A program made the position numbers and the translations under genes. Positions 49,054-61,496 of a stretch of DNA of 64,000 nucleotides are shown here, piece by piece. The stretch spans positions 2,239,501 through 2,303,500 of the forward strand of contig OZ038462.1 of NCBI GenBank assembly GCA_964036295.1, given 5' to 3'. This stretch comes from Plumapathes pennacea (Eukaryota; Cnidaria; Anthozoa; Antipatharia; Myriopathidae). The notes below the pieces were generated by a model. The model did no database searches and was not told where the DNA came from. It was given only the letters and a program-made list of their open reading frames with translations. Every line of letters begins with the position of its first letter. Position 1 is the first letter of the stretch.

Positions 49054-52000
49054 CTATTTATTGGTGTAATGTTTCATCACATCTTCAATCGCTTGTTTCG
49101 CGGCGTCTGACGCTGCCTTATCAATCTGCGACTTGTAATCCTTCAGAACTTTATCCTTGGCGGCCTTGGAGATATTCATCATTTGCATCTGAGCATCAGG
49201 AAGCTCTATTGTGGCTCGGGCTGATGCAAGCGCTGAAGGAAAAGAAAAACGTTCACGTCAAACAGCGGACGGGTTGTTTATGCGGGGCAGTCCTGTGTTA
49301 ATGTGTTTACATTAGATGGAAATTTCAACGAGTGGGCGGCAGTGGACATGGTCACGACCCAAATTTTAGATTTTCGACTCTACTTCAGACCAAAATTTAC
49401 AATACTTGACCTATTTCAATCCAAAATTTGCAATTCTTGAGCCCACTTCTGACCAAAGATAAAACTCGATACCCTATTTCAGACTAAAATGCTGAAAATG
49501 ATATCCTTTGGGACGGCACATGCCTATATGACTTATATATGCCCCCTCATCGGGATTTATAGATGCACAGGAATGGAATTTCCAGGAACTGTGACGGGGG
49601 CGAAAGTTAACCCAATTCCGCGAAAAATGAACTCTGTACGACGGACTGGAAACGCAACAGTGGCTACGAAACACAACGAAAAAGAAGCACCGCGTGCTGG
49701 TAAAATGGTTTACCTTTTTCTTCGGCTCTTCTCTTGGCTTCTGGTTCAATGTTGGCCTTCATCCACGACTTCAGTGTAGAGATGCCGTAAATTGGAATAG
49801 CGGCGTGCTTCTTGATCCGCGAGGCCCATTCGTTGAACACAACTGTCACCTCCGCTTTCGCTGCTACCTTGCCTTGGGCCAAAGCAGACGGACGGATTGC
49901 TGAGTTGAAGTTCTTTGTGATTTCTTTTTCCAGTGGAGGTTTCACAATCTTCTCAACGGCAGTTTGCGTCGCTGTTTTCGCGTGGTCTCCGGCTGCACTT
50001 GCAAGATGTTTCTGCACCTGATTAAACCAACAAAGTTTGCTACATTAGAGCGGTTTTCCCATGACTGTCGAAAGAAATTATAGGATTATTTTGGTTTTGC
50101 GTTGGCTACGCTTTTGGATTAGTCCAAAACGTTTGGCAACTTGCTTGGCCAATTATTAAAAGAACAAAAGCAAAACCATGCAAATTGCAATCTCTCGGCG
50201 CAAGCAAGTAAGTTTTATGCTGTTGATTGGTCTGTGTGAACAGGCTTCACCCTTCACTGTTCAATGTTAGGATTGTCTCAGAAACAAAAACAATGGTTTC
50301 TCAAAAAGTATCCCCGTTTTAGGATGTCACTAAGTTAACTGATAGTAATACAAAGCATTGTAAGAATTAATTACCATTTGTTTAATGATACTTTTGTAGT
50401 CTGTAAAGTCCTGGTCCAGTTCTGACTGCAGTAGGCTCTTGTCAGCCTCAGAAGGGAATCCAAGCTTCTGCATGTTTTCGCTCGCAGCTTTCACTTTGTA
50501 CACGGACAGCAGGCGAGACACAGCATCAATGAGGTACCACTGGAACTCTGTGATAGTTTCATTCCACGAGTTCTCTTTGTTGCTCTGTTCTGCCAGAGCA
50601 CTGGCCGCATTCAGATCCTGTACAAATGTAAGTTTATCATCAATGATAGCTTTTGTTTCCATTTCATACGTTTTCTATGTGCTTAAGCGTGTGCGCATGT
50701 ATGCAAACTAATTTAGTTAATCAATAAATAAATCAAGCAGTCAATCAATTAATCAATCAATTAATTAACCAATCGATCAATCAATCAATCAATCGATCGA
50801 TCAATCAATCAATCAATCAGTTTGTCAATCAATCTGAGTCAACCAATAAATCAATTAACCAGTCAACCAATCAATCAGTTAATCAATCAATCAGTTCATC
50901 CGATCAATCAGACAGCTAATCAATCATCAGTTAACCAATCAATAAATCAGTTAATCAATCAGTTAATTAATCAGTCAATCAGTTTATATCTCCTTGAGAA
51001 GAATACTGTTTAATTGGATTGCATCCCAGTGCTTACCGACTTCATGTTGGTGAAAAGAATGGCTACCGTGGTGTTGGCGTTTTCGTATTTCCTGTTGAGT
51101 TTGAATGTTCCAAAAGCGTCATTCTTGTCCTTGTACTGTTGCAGCTCAGCTTCCCAGCGAGCCGTCACATCTTTCAACATGGCCAGCAGCTTCTTAGAGG
51201 CTAACAGTTTCTCTGTTGATAACGTCAGATACTTCAGTTTATTATATCAAACTATGAAAAGTGTGTACGGGTTTATACATGCAGGCTTCCGACCAGCCTG
51301 GTAAACAAACTGACAAGTACAAGTTATAATAAACTATGAGTAGCTTGAGAGCGGTTTAATCAAAATAATTACAGCCGCAATCAAAGAGGCTGTAAGTAAA
51401 CACCAACAACCAATCACACAGGCTGCAAGTAAACACTTTTAACCAGACAAAAGCCCCAAAAATGTGAGTTTAGTTTCACCTTATACATAACTGACCAAAC
51501 AGCAGTGCGAGAAAACACCATCGACAACGGCTCTAAAAATTGTGCTTAGTATTGTATGTAATCAATATATTTACCTTTGGTAGTCTTGGGGGCAGCAGCA
51601 GTGGGTTGGGAGAAAAGAGCTGTGGTGCGTAACAGACTGGCGGGCGCACTTCCATCTGCTGCGTCAGAGCTGGTGCCAGCTGTGTCGCTGGAAGATGAAG
51701 TTCCGCTGGAAGATGACGTCCCGCTGGAAGATGAACTGCTGTCGTCGTTTTTATCATATTTTCCAGTAGCAGCATCGATAGAACGTTCCACTATCTCGAT
51801 AACCAGGCCGGCAGAAATCCCAGCAAGCATAGCTATAACAGAAACCAACACTGTTAGACAGAACGAGTCACAACCTTAAAGAGTCAAATAGTACGCCTGA
51901 CAGTAGCCCAAAAGTTGGTTATTTTATGGTCTCATGAATTCATACCAACTCGCAGAGGACAGGAGTTTTCTCTCTACTATTCCTCCCCCTCCCTCTCGCG

Positions 52001-52969
52001 CAGACTTTTGTCCTAATATTTAGGCTCAGTCTTCCCAAAACATCTGTATCTTGATGGTCAGTGCATATTGCCATTCAGTAATGAATATTTACTTATCATG
52101 AATATCATTCCGGAACAGTTTTAAAATGCTTGTTCACAGAATCTCAAAAATAACGTTCACCGTCAAAGTTTAATTTGCTTCTACGCTTTACTACAAAAGA
52201 ACAAAGTATGTGACATCTTGAATTATCGACTCGTTATATCCGCACCTGGAAATATTTTTTCCCAGAACATTTGTCTCCAGTAGCTGTTCTGCGCCTCCTC
52301 CACAGCTTGTTCCATGCCCTGCTCGGCCGCGTTCTCAGCCGCATCCTCCGCAACGTTCTCAACTGCATCCTCCACCTCATTCTGAATCACTTGCTGGAAA
52401 AGTAAATGAGGTTTTCTTTTTTTATTGCGCGCAGAAACCGCCATTTCCTACAAAAGCGAGTTGTATTCGATCTGCCGCAGAAATCAGCACACGGTGATTT
52501 AGGAAGGATTTTTAACAGAATAAACCTTAATATTTTTTTTGCAACAATCGTCCTCTTAGCAGACCTAAGTGACACACTCGCGCCTCATGGGCATACCCCA
52601 CCACACACGTGCGACACACGCGCACGCATACACGACACGCACACAAACGCACGCACGCACTTTTTTTTTTTGTTGCCCAACAAACATTATGGCTGACACG
52701 TATTGAGAGATCTACCACAGGAATTCTCGAGATGTTGGGAAAAGTTTTAGTTCTTCTAAACCAGGCCTCAAACTAACGCGACACAGACGCACACAACCGC
52801 GCGAATTTTGAGTTACCTCCACATCTGCTTGAACTGCTTCTTCGATGTCATCTGCAACAACTTCTTCAACAGCACCTTCGACGACGTTTTCAACTGCGTC
52901 TTCTGCTGCCGCCTCTGCCACCGCCTCCACTGCTTCTTCTACCGCCAACTCGATTGCTGCAGTGCTCAT
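49054..52969 (-). CDS. Acidic VEE-repeat / KHAAIPIYGIST family protein (gene D)
   Basis: Seven minus-strand exons: 52,817-52,969, 52,246-52,393, 51,575-51,832, 51,037-51,212, 50,375-50,617, 49,714-50,017 and 49,054-49,232. They total 1,461 nt, 486 aa. I recognise no known family. Residues 8-95 are Ala/Val/Glu-rich with a period near four (AVEEAVEAVAEAAAED), predicted helical and strongly acidic. A short hydrophobic stretch at about 102-116 (MLAGISAGLVIEIV) follows, then a Ser run (132-150) absent from gene E. Next comes a mainly helical region and KHAAIPIYGISTLK (396-409), shared exactly with gene E. There is no signal peptide. The poly(A) hexamer AATAAA overlaps the stop (aataaatag). Gene E is a divergent paralogue sharing exon order and one identical exon length (304 nt). 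Confidence 0.88.
50720..50985. repeat. AATC tetranucleotide repeat in a gene D intron
   Basis: Long runs of aatcaatcaatc with gatc and agtc variants lie between exons 51,037-51,212 and 50,375-50,617. Confidence 0.9.
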
Positions 52970-53764
52970 CTCTCAAAACTACAAGCAAACAGAAGGTTGA
53001 GTTCTAGTCATTCCTTAGCACAAATAGATAGATAAGGAGGGAGGGGTGGATCAGTTAGCCTCTGTGCTCCTCGCCAATGTAAGGGAGATCGGGACCAGTT
53101 TGATGGGTTAGGTTTTCATATACGGCAGTGAGCACTAAAGCAACATTCAGTCACATTATCCAACCGTTACCACACAAATATCTCCGATATTGGCTTCAAA
53201 ACGAGTTATCTCTGCGGTTCAAATAGCAAACTGTATTGCGTGAAGGAATGTTCATGTATCCAAGGCACTGCCAGAAGTAAGGCTCCGGTCGCACTCGTAA
53301 CTTATGTCGACATTAATATCGACATTTGCATCACTTGAAGTGCAAACAGCGGTTGTCACCAGAAATATATGTCAGCAAGTTGCTACCAAACACTGAAGAA
53401 GCTGTCGTATTGCTCTCGATCCTGAGTTTTTATCGACTAAAATTCCAAGTGCGACCGGGACCTAATGCAGCTTCCTGCACAATCTTAATATTATCCTCAG
53501 CAGACGACAGATTGCGTAGAGTCATATAAAACGGAAAGCAGCTCAGAGCGGAATCCCTGTTTTCGGTTGAGTTTTCGAGCTCAATGAAATCGTATTATCG
53601 TGAGTTTCGGAGTCGTTTTCTGCCATAACATCCCCAAACAACTCAATTGCCTCGGCGTTACGCTTGGATGCACGGGCCGGGCAAACAAATTGATCGATGG
53701 GGGACCATTTAAGGGGGCCATCTTTCGCTAGTCTAGTGAAACTTCACTTTGTTCTATATAATAC
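52970..53764. other. 5' flank of gene D
   Basis: Just upstream of the gene D ATG, on minus, the sequence gtttgcttgtag resembles a splice acceptor nine bases before the ATG. Gene D may therefore have an upstream non-coding exon that I cannot locate. No other gene is seen. Confidence 0.35.
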
Positions 53765-54059
53765 TGTAACGGACCGAGGCCAGTGCGCTCTGGACTTTCA
53801 CCGGATCCACAGAAGGCCGAAGAACAACTACGAAACCCAGCTTAGACACGAGTGAAGCAGAACGTTTATTAATTGCGAAACCCGAACTTATATGGGACAG
53901 TCAACATCCGACAATAGCCAGGTACATGTGTTGTGCAACACTGAAAACGAACCATATGGGGTTTCTCTCGACACGACCGGTACAAATCATAACGACATTT
54001 CCTAGTGACTACAATACAGCAGAAGAGGGTAAATTCTGACAAACTACAAGTTCGTTACA
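53765..54059 (-). mobile_element. Solo LTR, 295 bp
   Basis: The element begins TGTAACGGACCGAGG and ends CAAGTTCGTTACA, so it has TG...CA ends with a short inverted TGTAAC/GTTACA. ATAC flanks both sides (53,761-53,764 and 54,060-54,063), consistent with a 4-bp target duplication. On minus, a CATATAAG (about 53,886-53,893) is followed by AATAAA (about 53,865-53,870), the usual LTR promoter/poly(A) order, which is why I give the minus strand. No internal retrotransposon region is present. Confidence 0.75.
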
Positions 54060-54513
54060 ATACTATCGTAGAGGTAATTAAAAAGGCAATATAACGATTT
54101 TAGATTGGGGCTAAGTTTAACATTGGGTGCCTGATTCAACCCGTGCGTTACGCTTCACTGCAACATTAATATATATCGAGTCAAAGTTAAAAGGTACCGT
54201 AGTGACTCTGGAAAGTAGATCAAATTTGGGCAAGCAACAAGGACATTAGCTACACCAATTAAATACAGCAAGAGGTCATAAATCAATTTCTAAACATGCG
54301 ACCTGAGTAGCAGAAGAGTACGAAAGTCACCTTTTGGTTTCTGATTTAGTTGCCTTCTCTCGTCTTTGCTGCCGACGCTTGCTTGTTTGGAGGTTCACTG
54401 TAATTGACGTGAGTTATATATTGTCACCTGACAAAAGAACAAACAAGACGTGACTCGGATATTATTCACAGCGGTATCACACGTCATCAAGCCGTTTACG
54501 CCAATTCGTAAAC
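54060..54513. other. Intergenic DNA with nothing recognised
   Basis: Spacer between the solo LTR and the 380-bp dispersed repeat. I see no gene or repeat. Confidence 0.4.
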
Positions 54514-54897
54514 GCCTTTTATTATGATAATATTGTGTTAAATTCTTCTAATAGTGTGTCATGACTTTTATTTCGTAACTCTTTTGCCGCGAAAATAACC
54601 TCAAGTTATATAAGTCAATGATAAATTTACTAATAGGACCAAAATAAACGCGGCGGAGAAAGTTGTCATGACCTTTTTGGCTGAAGCGAGGTTACAAGGT
54701 TCGCGACCACAGCGAAATACTTGGAAGCTGGACAGAAAACGCATGAATGCGAGGAGAAAAATGCAATGACTCGGTAATATTCCATAAATAGAACGAGTTT
54801 CACTTTGATGCTAATTAAAGTGCCCATGTTTTGATTCTTGACGCTGGTTCTTTACAAATTCAAAGTGTTGTTATTGCAACGCGAAAACTGCCAGATA
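54514..54897. repeat. About 380-bp repeat, copy 1
   Basis: This segment, starting gccttttattatgataatat and ending gcgaaaactgccagata, is repeated with few differences at 63,475-63,847. Homology stops sharply on both sides. It is either a dispersed element or one end of a segmental duplication carrying the gene E/F family. Confidence 0.85.
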
Positions 54898-55645
54898 ACT
54901 CTTCATAATGAAAGCTGAAGACCATAAACCAAGAACCCCTTATCAGAAACACGCGACATCCTCTGCAATAATGTATTTTATTGTGTGCAAAGCAAGATTA
55001 AGGGGGTACTTGAATCGCTCTCGTTTTGATTGTTCCGCATATTCCGGATCAAGTAGAGTTTCGGTAAAATGCGACATCACTTCTCGCACAGTTTTACCCG
55101 CTGATCTGTAAATTAAAAGATTGCTATTGGTTATGTAACGCATTCAAGGGTCGCCCTCGGCTGTACGTGCTGCTCAAGCAAAACTGGAAACAAAGCGGTT
55201 TAGAGCGACTATTGTCACCGTCAAATTACGTGTTTATCGAAGCATGTTCACCCAGATGCAAAAGCTTTGTTTTGTAAAAATATTGTTTATTGTCTGTTTG
55301 AGGCGCTGGCCGGAACGCGGACAATCGGAAATCCAGTTTGAATCGCTGACCTAATTCTAGCCAGAGCATGCCGAGCACGTAACCGCGACCAAAGATATTT
55401 TCGATAAAGTAATCCTGCTGCAAGAATTTTCCTTGGCAAATAGAAACGTAATGAGTATTCGATGATAATATCAGCGCATTTATCAGCAGGACGGCATTTT
55501 TAGGAGGTTATTTCTCAATTTTGTACTGCAAATAGTTAGTACGTGCTGGTTGTCAAGTGCCTCATTGTTCTAATCTAATCACCGGACGCGGTGTGACGTA
55601 AGAACACCGTGCAACCAGTGTGAGGTGAAGTGATTACACCTCAGA
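54898..55645. other. Distal 5' flank of gene E
   Basis: No coding exon. The part around 55,520-55,580 (ctgcaaatagttagtacgtg, then ggttgtcaagtgcctcattg) has a weaker match at about 61,330-61,385 in front of gene F, so the promoter was duplicated with the gene. Confidence 0.45.
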
Positions 55646-55651
55646 GTTGCT

Positions 55652-55658
55652 TATAAAA
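55652..55658 (+). promoter_or_regulatory. TATA box of gene E
   Basis: TATAAAA within gcttataaaagcgagg lies 52 bases before the ATG at 55,710, leaving room for a start site at about 55,680. The matching position before gene F reads CATAAAA (61,430-61,436), so gene F has lost the first T. Confidence 0.65.
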
Positions 55659-55709
55659 GCGAGGCCCACAACAGCACTTCACAACAGAGCTCAGTGAGTT
55701 ACAATCAAC

Positions 55710-58700
55710 ATGGCAAGCGCAATCGTAGAAGTCGTAGTGGAAGAGGCAGTAGAAGAGTCTGTCGAGACAGCCGTGGAGGAGACAGTGGAAGAAACGGTGG
55801 AGGAGACAGTGGAGGAATCAGTAGAAGAAGCAGTGGAAGAAACTGTGGAGCAGGTGCGCTAAATAAATGATCTCAGCTATAAATAAACAGTAAACTACTT
55901 TTGGCGAGGAAATATGCACGGATAATTGTCCGAGGATATTATCTGTTTTGAGAAGCGAAGCGAACAGCTCGGAACAGATAATGTCCAAGGACAGTTATCC
56001 GTGCGTATTTCCGAAGCCAAAAGTAGTTTACTGTCTTTATTATCCTTCAACTATTTCCTCTCGCAGCGCAAATAACGGCGCAAAGACTGTGAAGCTCTTT
56101 GGTGCTTTTTAGAACTGCTTTTTCGACAAATGAATTGATGTCCTCCTCGGTAGTCATCTCGTTATGGTTTTTTGTGATTAATATATAAAACTGTGCTCGG
56201 ATATTGTCAATAAACAGCGTTTGTTCGCCAGGCGGGGGTTATTCACTGATAACGTCCGCTCGTGAGCGGACGTTATTCGGTCACGTGTCACGATTCCACC
56301 AATCACGCGCGGGAGGAAATATTTGATGGGTCATAACAGTTTATATATCGGCCTCCAAAATAGCCCAACTCGCCGTGAGCAGGCGTCTTGCCATGCTCAC
56401 TTCATTTCCCCACAAGGAGAATGATTGTTGTCACTAAAATTCACAGTGGCCTAGATCTATTACTTCGAAATATATATGAGAAGCAAGTCTACCCGGCTCG
56501 GCCCCATGCCTTCGCAACCTTGTTTAGCCGCTGGAAAGCTGGTTTAACGGCTACCGCAGTAATTTCAGTTCGGCATTCATTTGACAATTCTTTGTCTTTT
56601 TCCATAGACCGTGGAAGATGCCGTCGAAACGGCTGTGGAAGACGCCGTCGAAAACGCTGTGGAGGACACGGTAGACGACACCGTCGAACAAGCGACGTCT
56701 TCGACGGTTAAAAGGAAACTGATCATGCTGATTGGAGGTTTGTAACTCCTACACTCGAAAACATCTCGTAAAATACTCGGTCACTGAAAAGACAAACTAC
56801 GACAAATTACTTGTCTAACTAGAAATACAATAATCGCAGATACCCCCGCTCTGGCATGGATTAGCGCTATTACACTTGGGTAGATCAACAAGAGAAAGCC
56901 TTTGTTTTTACTGATATCTTGGCGCAAACATTTCTTGGAAGTCAACTGCTGCACACCATACGCATTTATCCCATAGTTAATACATCTTCGCGCCAAACCC
57001 CCTTTGCGGAATCCTAGATCCGCCCTAGAGGGTACATATAGCATATAAACATCACGGTCACGGTAATTGTTCGATTCTAACATAAAAGTACACGCACCTC
57101 ATTTGATGAGCAGTTTAGTTGTATCTCGCTGCAACAACCTCTGATCCTTTTCCCTTCAACTGTACAGGGCTTTTGGTCGGCGTCTTGGTGATTGGACCCA
57201 TTATCGACTTGATCAAAGCAAAGACTGGAGCTGGAAAAAAGAAGTGCAAGCTGGACGCTGATACTCAAGCCGAGGTAAGAATTGACTCAAAACACAGGTT
57301 CCCTTAACCTTACAGAAGAAAATGTATGAGTGATGCAACGAGAATTGATAATTTGATTCCCTTTCATCAGTGAAAATTATGAAAAAAAAAATCCAGTTCT
57401 CCTTACTGTGTGCTATATATTTTTTGATGAGAAACTGAAAGAAAAATTTAAAGTTGAATCTTGAAAGAAAGGCAGTGAAAGGTTTAAAACCTCGTGCTGT
57501 GGGCACGAACTCTTTACCCCAAATCGCAAAATAAACAGCGAAACAATACAACTCGACACAAAACACAAAATCAAACTAAAGCAATGCTGCTAGCATGTGC
57601 GCAAATCAAACTTAAACAAGCATTAAAAAAAGGCTATATGTGATACTGCTTCTGTGTTGTTCATTAATGATACTCGTTTTGCCTGAAACCCTCCATTAGC
57701 CGTATATTTGTCGATACGGATCCTGATATAATGTTCATCACTTCTTCAAGTAAGGCTCAGTGGAACCACAATAATATATTCAAGCAGTGTCTGTGTCTAA
57801 TACTCAACTGATATAGTCGTTCCCTCGCCCGTTGCCGCTCTTTCTCATGTTACTTTCCCAACCTTTCCTGCAGTTGGATAAAACTACCAACGTGTTGGAT
57901 GTCCTCAAGGATTTGGTGAGTTCCTGGGCGGACCAGCTGAAGAGTTTTAAACAAGACGACAGTCTGGGACAAGTGGACTACAATGGAACAGAAGCTGACG
58001 CAGCCGGAACTGTGTTCACTCTCTTCACTGACATGAAGAACGTAAGTTACTGGGAAGAAAAAGAAAACTAAGATGAATCGCGCATGCACAAACACGTTCG
58101 CACACGATACACGTGTGCATATTTAAACACCCACACGACACACGCGTGGCCGCTTAGAATAAGCACAAACACGGCCATATTCCGTACCCTACATGCGCAC
58201 ATGTACACACGCACACGATAATTGCACACGATACACGCGTGGAATGTGTCAATCGTCACTTGGATTTAAAACTGAACGGCCCCGTTTCTCTTCAGCAACT
58301 GAACGCCGCATCACGAATCGCAAGCGATTGCTCCGAAAATTGCGAGTGGAAAGCTAACTTGCAGCAGTTCAAGTTGGACGTGATCCTCGGAGCTTACGAT
58401 GTTCAGGGAATCTTCCTCGCGAAAGACAATGGCACCGTCATGAAGCAGAAGAACTTCCCCCCGGAGGCGGACCGCAAAAAGATGACGGACGCTTTCAACG
58501 CGAACTACTCCAGCACCTGGGTGCAGTTCATTAAAATGAAGGTGAGAATATTTGACTTGAGAGATTATATTCTACTACAGCTGAACACTCAGACTGAGAC
58601 TTAGTGTACAAACCATCATTATGCCCAGTAACGAGTTTTGATTGTCCGAAAGTGCGATGGAGACTTACAGACTGAACTCTACTACAGATTTCGCGTTTAC

Positions 58701-59717
58701 GATAGTCAGTGGCTCAGTCTCTAAAATTCTGATACAGCCGGCGTTCATTCCGTGTCTCATCAATGTATCGATGTTTACGTCTTAAAACCATAAAGTATCC
58801 AAAGTTCAGTTATTTCTCTCAATACGTCCTAAGCAAAACGTATAGTGAAAATAACGCTAGGAGGGCAGAGCAAAAGATCACCTGTCATTTTCTCCTCACT
58901 CAACTATATATACACAGCGGACTACAAATAGACATGTCATTTAAGTTAACAGAAAGTTCTTCTCCTTGTTTTGATTCAACTGTTATGTATGTTGCCTTTA
59001 TTACTAGCAGTACTCAAACAAAAAGTTCAAACAAGACGTTTGTCTCTGATCACGTCTTTATCCAGGGGCATCCAAAACTGAAATTATACAGTGGACCTAA
59101 TTATTTCTTTCTCGCTGTTTGCAGGCCAAGAGTAACTTGACTAAAGCAGTGAAGGCCCAGGCCAAGGCCGCGTCGCAGGCCGCTGTCAAAAAAGTGATCG
59201 CTGCACCAATGAAAACAGAAGTCAAGAGCGGCATGGAAAAACAAGTTGTCCCGGATGTTAAGTCCCAGGCCATGTCGGCCGCAAAGGCCCAAGTCACCGA
59301 GGTGATGAACAGATACAACTCGGCTATCAACAAACATGCAGCTATTCCAATATACGGGATTTCCACTCTGAAGAAATGGATGCAAGATAACGTTAAACCA
59401 ACAGCTGTAAAGGAAGCTACGGACAAAGGTAAACGTCGAGTGAAAAGCGAACTGTAACTCATAGACCATCTGTAACGTACTTTTTCCCTGACTCAGTTCT
59501 TTACTCCTTCCATCTTCTTCTATTCACAGCCAAAGCTGCCGCTAATGCCACACTGGAATTACCCCCGGCTCAGATGAAAATAATGACCATTCAGTCTGAC
59601 GCCCAACATAAGGTGCTGAGCGAGTACAACACTCAGATAAAGCAGGCCGCCAACCAAGCTGCTGACGAGGCTATTCAGCAGGCTTTGGAGAAAGAACAGC
59701 AAAAGAACCAAAAGTAG
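55710..59717 (+). CDS. Acidic VEE-repeat / KHAAIPIYGIST family protein (gene E)
   Basis: Seven plus-strand exons: 55,710-55,853, 56,608-56,737, 57,168-57,274, 57,874-58,041, 58,296-58,541, 59,125-59,428 and 59,530-59,717. They total 1,287 nt, 428 aa. Residues 6-77 are tetrapeptide repeats (VEET, VEES, VEEA, then VEDA), coded by a 12-base unit near gtggaggagaca. A likely membrane helix at about 86-107 (LIMLIGGLLVGVLVIGPIID) is followed by a Lys-rich stretch, then a helical region with C/NGT/NYS sites. KHAAIPIYGISTLK lies at 335-348, and an Ala/Gln/Lys-rich helical tail ends the protein. There is no N-terminal signal peptide, so the topology is open: the helix could anchor the protein with the acidic repeats on one side. 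I do not recognise the family. Gene D is the intact paralogue and gene F a broken one. Confidence 0.9.
55888..56033. mobile_element. Fold-back (inverted-repeat) element in intron 1 of gene E
   Basis: The left arm (cagtaaactacttttggc, continuing ggaaatatgcacggataat) is the near-exact reverse complement of the right arm ending ccaaaagtagtttactg. The arms are about 60 bases with a short centre (gaagcgaagcgaacagctcg). Such structures are typical of fold-back MITEs. There is no coding capacity. Confidence 0.8.
56248..56276. repeat. 28-bp palindrome in intron 1 of gene E
   Basis: ATAACGTCCGCTC and GAGCGGACGTTAT flank a two-base centre, a perfect hairpin-forming palindrome with CG-rich arms. It may be the end of a further inverted-repeat element. 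Confidence 0.8.
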
Positions 59718-61179
59718 ACACACACTCAGAAAGTTAAGACGTGTATACTATGTCTTTATTTGGTCTGTATATAACCCCAGGCCGAGTTATGTTAAATTTA
59801 ATAACAAACATGATTTAAGTAAGATTATATATCACTGCTTGCGAGGAGAACACAGAGAAAACGATGTAAACTGAACCAACTTCCTGCACGTAAAAATGGC
59901 TTTTGTGCTAGCCAGACGTCACTTCAAACTTGACAATGAACCGCAGCAGTAATAACAGTATCTGTCTTTTTTTTTTTTTTTTCGGTTGTATTCTTGTAAA
60001 CAAACGACAATAATTTTTCAGGTCAGCGGTAATAAATGAAATAGTTTTGTTCTCACAAAACGCTTACCTTTTCGTTTATGATCTTTTGTCTTCTTTTCAT
60101 TACATTGTCACTTGTCGCCTTATCGTGTCGAATCGAAAATGAAAACACTTAAGCTTAAATTAAGTGGAGGTACATGTACTTGTTGATGGGCACTGCATAT
60201 AGTTGAGTATCGAGTCCTAGTATTGAGTTTTTTGGCCAAGTCTTGAGGTTTTACGAGCGTTACAATGAACTACAAAATCTGCACTTGGTGTCCCTTAGTT
60301 TCATTCCTGGCACTGGCGAGTATATCTGAGCAAACCACGAACGCTACATTTCGCCGTGTTTTCTTCTGTGTGCTTGATTTAAAGCTTCAAGAAAACTTGA
60401 TTTCTGGAAAGCTGACAAAGAATCTGTTCCTTCTCCGTATCCTCGCGGTTATACCGACTCCACCACTTCAGGAAAATATTTAAATTATGCTGGTTAAATT
60501 CTCTCCTTGAAAGGTTTAATACGCTTCTTTTGGCAGTTTCGGCTGGCGTATTCCCTCAGCGCAACTGAAACTTGAATGATTTATCTTTTTTCTTCCAAGA
60601 TCCAACTGTAATTCGTTGGGTTGGAACTGTGAGGTGGAGGTCTGGGGCAAGTTCTTGTGTAATGAAAGTGGGAATATAAAAAGTAGGTTTTACATACAAA
60701 TGTAGTACACTACAGGATCACACTCTTTTTCCGCGCTGCATGGCATGAAAATTTCAAACCTAGCCCTCAGTTTTTCAAAACTATCTTAAATCGGTAATGA
60801 CCGATATTTTATCGAATATGAATACGAAAAATTGCCTAAGAGGTGCCCCATGCAGCTACTGAAATAATCAGCTTTATGGAAATAATTTATCCGAAGATAC
60901 ATCCGAAGGTTAACAGAGACAGTCTGTAAAGACGTGCGCTGTCTTCTCGCCCGTCTGGGCCTGGTGCACGAAACATATCGTGCAAGTCAGTGAATTAATC
61001 TAGTTTTCGGAATAGTCATATTGACAATGTATTACTCATCAACATCCGAAGTTCAAGACAAACGGTATTCTGCTCTCATTGCTGACACGCAAATGCAATC
61101 TTTGGTCCAAGGTAACACTAACAATAGTAACTGTTGAAGTGCAAATAGCATCTGTCGCCGAAGAAAAAGTTAAAGGGCG
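59718..61179. other. Intergenic region between genes E and F
   Basis: This is the 3' flank of gene E, with a T run at about 59,966-59,981. A 72-codon plus frame at 60,265-60,483 has no domain or splice support. I see no gene. Confidence 0.4.
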
Positions 61180-61265
61180 TGGCAGAGGAGGCAGTAGAAG
61201 AGTCTGTCAAGACAGCTGCTGTGGAGGAATCAGGGGAACAGGGTGTGGGCCAAACGGTGGAGCAG
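61180..61265 (+). pseudogene. Decayed extra copy of the family's first exon
   Basis: The sequence ggcagaggaggcagtagaag, continuing agtctgtcaagacagc and ending acggtggagcag, matches exon 1 of genes E and F with a net shortening of about 30 bases. It has no ATG at the expected place, and the donor gt after gagcag is replaced by aagtag. It sits about 230 bases before the true first exon of gene F. Confidence 0.8.
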
Positions 61266-61496
61266 AAGTAGAAATCAGCGCAATTGTTTGCCAGATGACA
61301 TTTTTAGCGCTGCAGCATTGCTTTCGTGCTGTAAATAGCTCTACGTGCGTTTGTTGTCAAACGCCTCACTGCAAAAAGTGTCAGTTATCTCCAGACAAAG
61401 CACAAAGCAACACGTTGTCCAGAGCTGCTCATAAAAGCGAGACCCACAAGTTCAGCGCTTCACAACAGAGTTCCACACTCGTGAGTAACGATCAAC

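Noticed and set aside
50720..51013. 63-codon plus frame of Asn/Gln/Ser repeats
   Set aside because: Translation of the AATC simple repeat in an intron.
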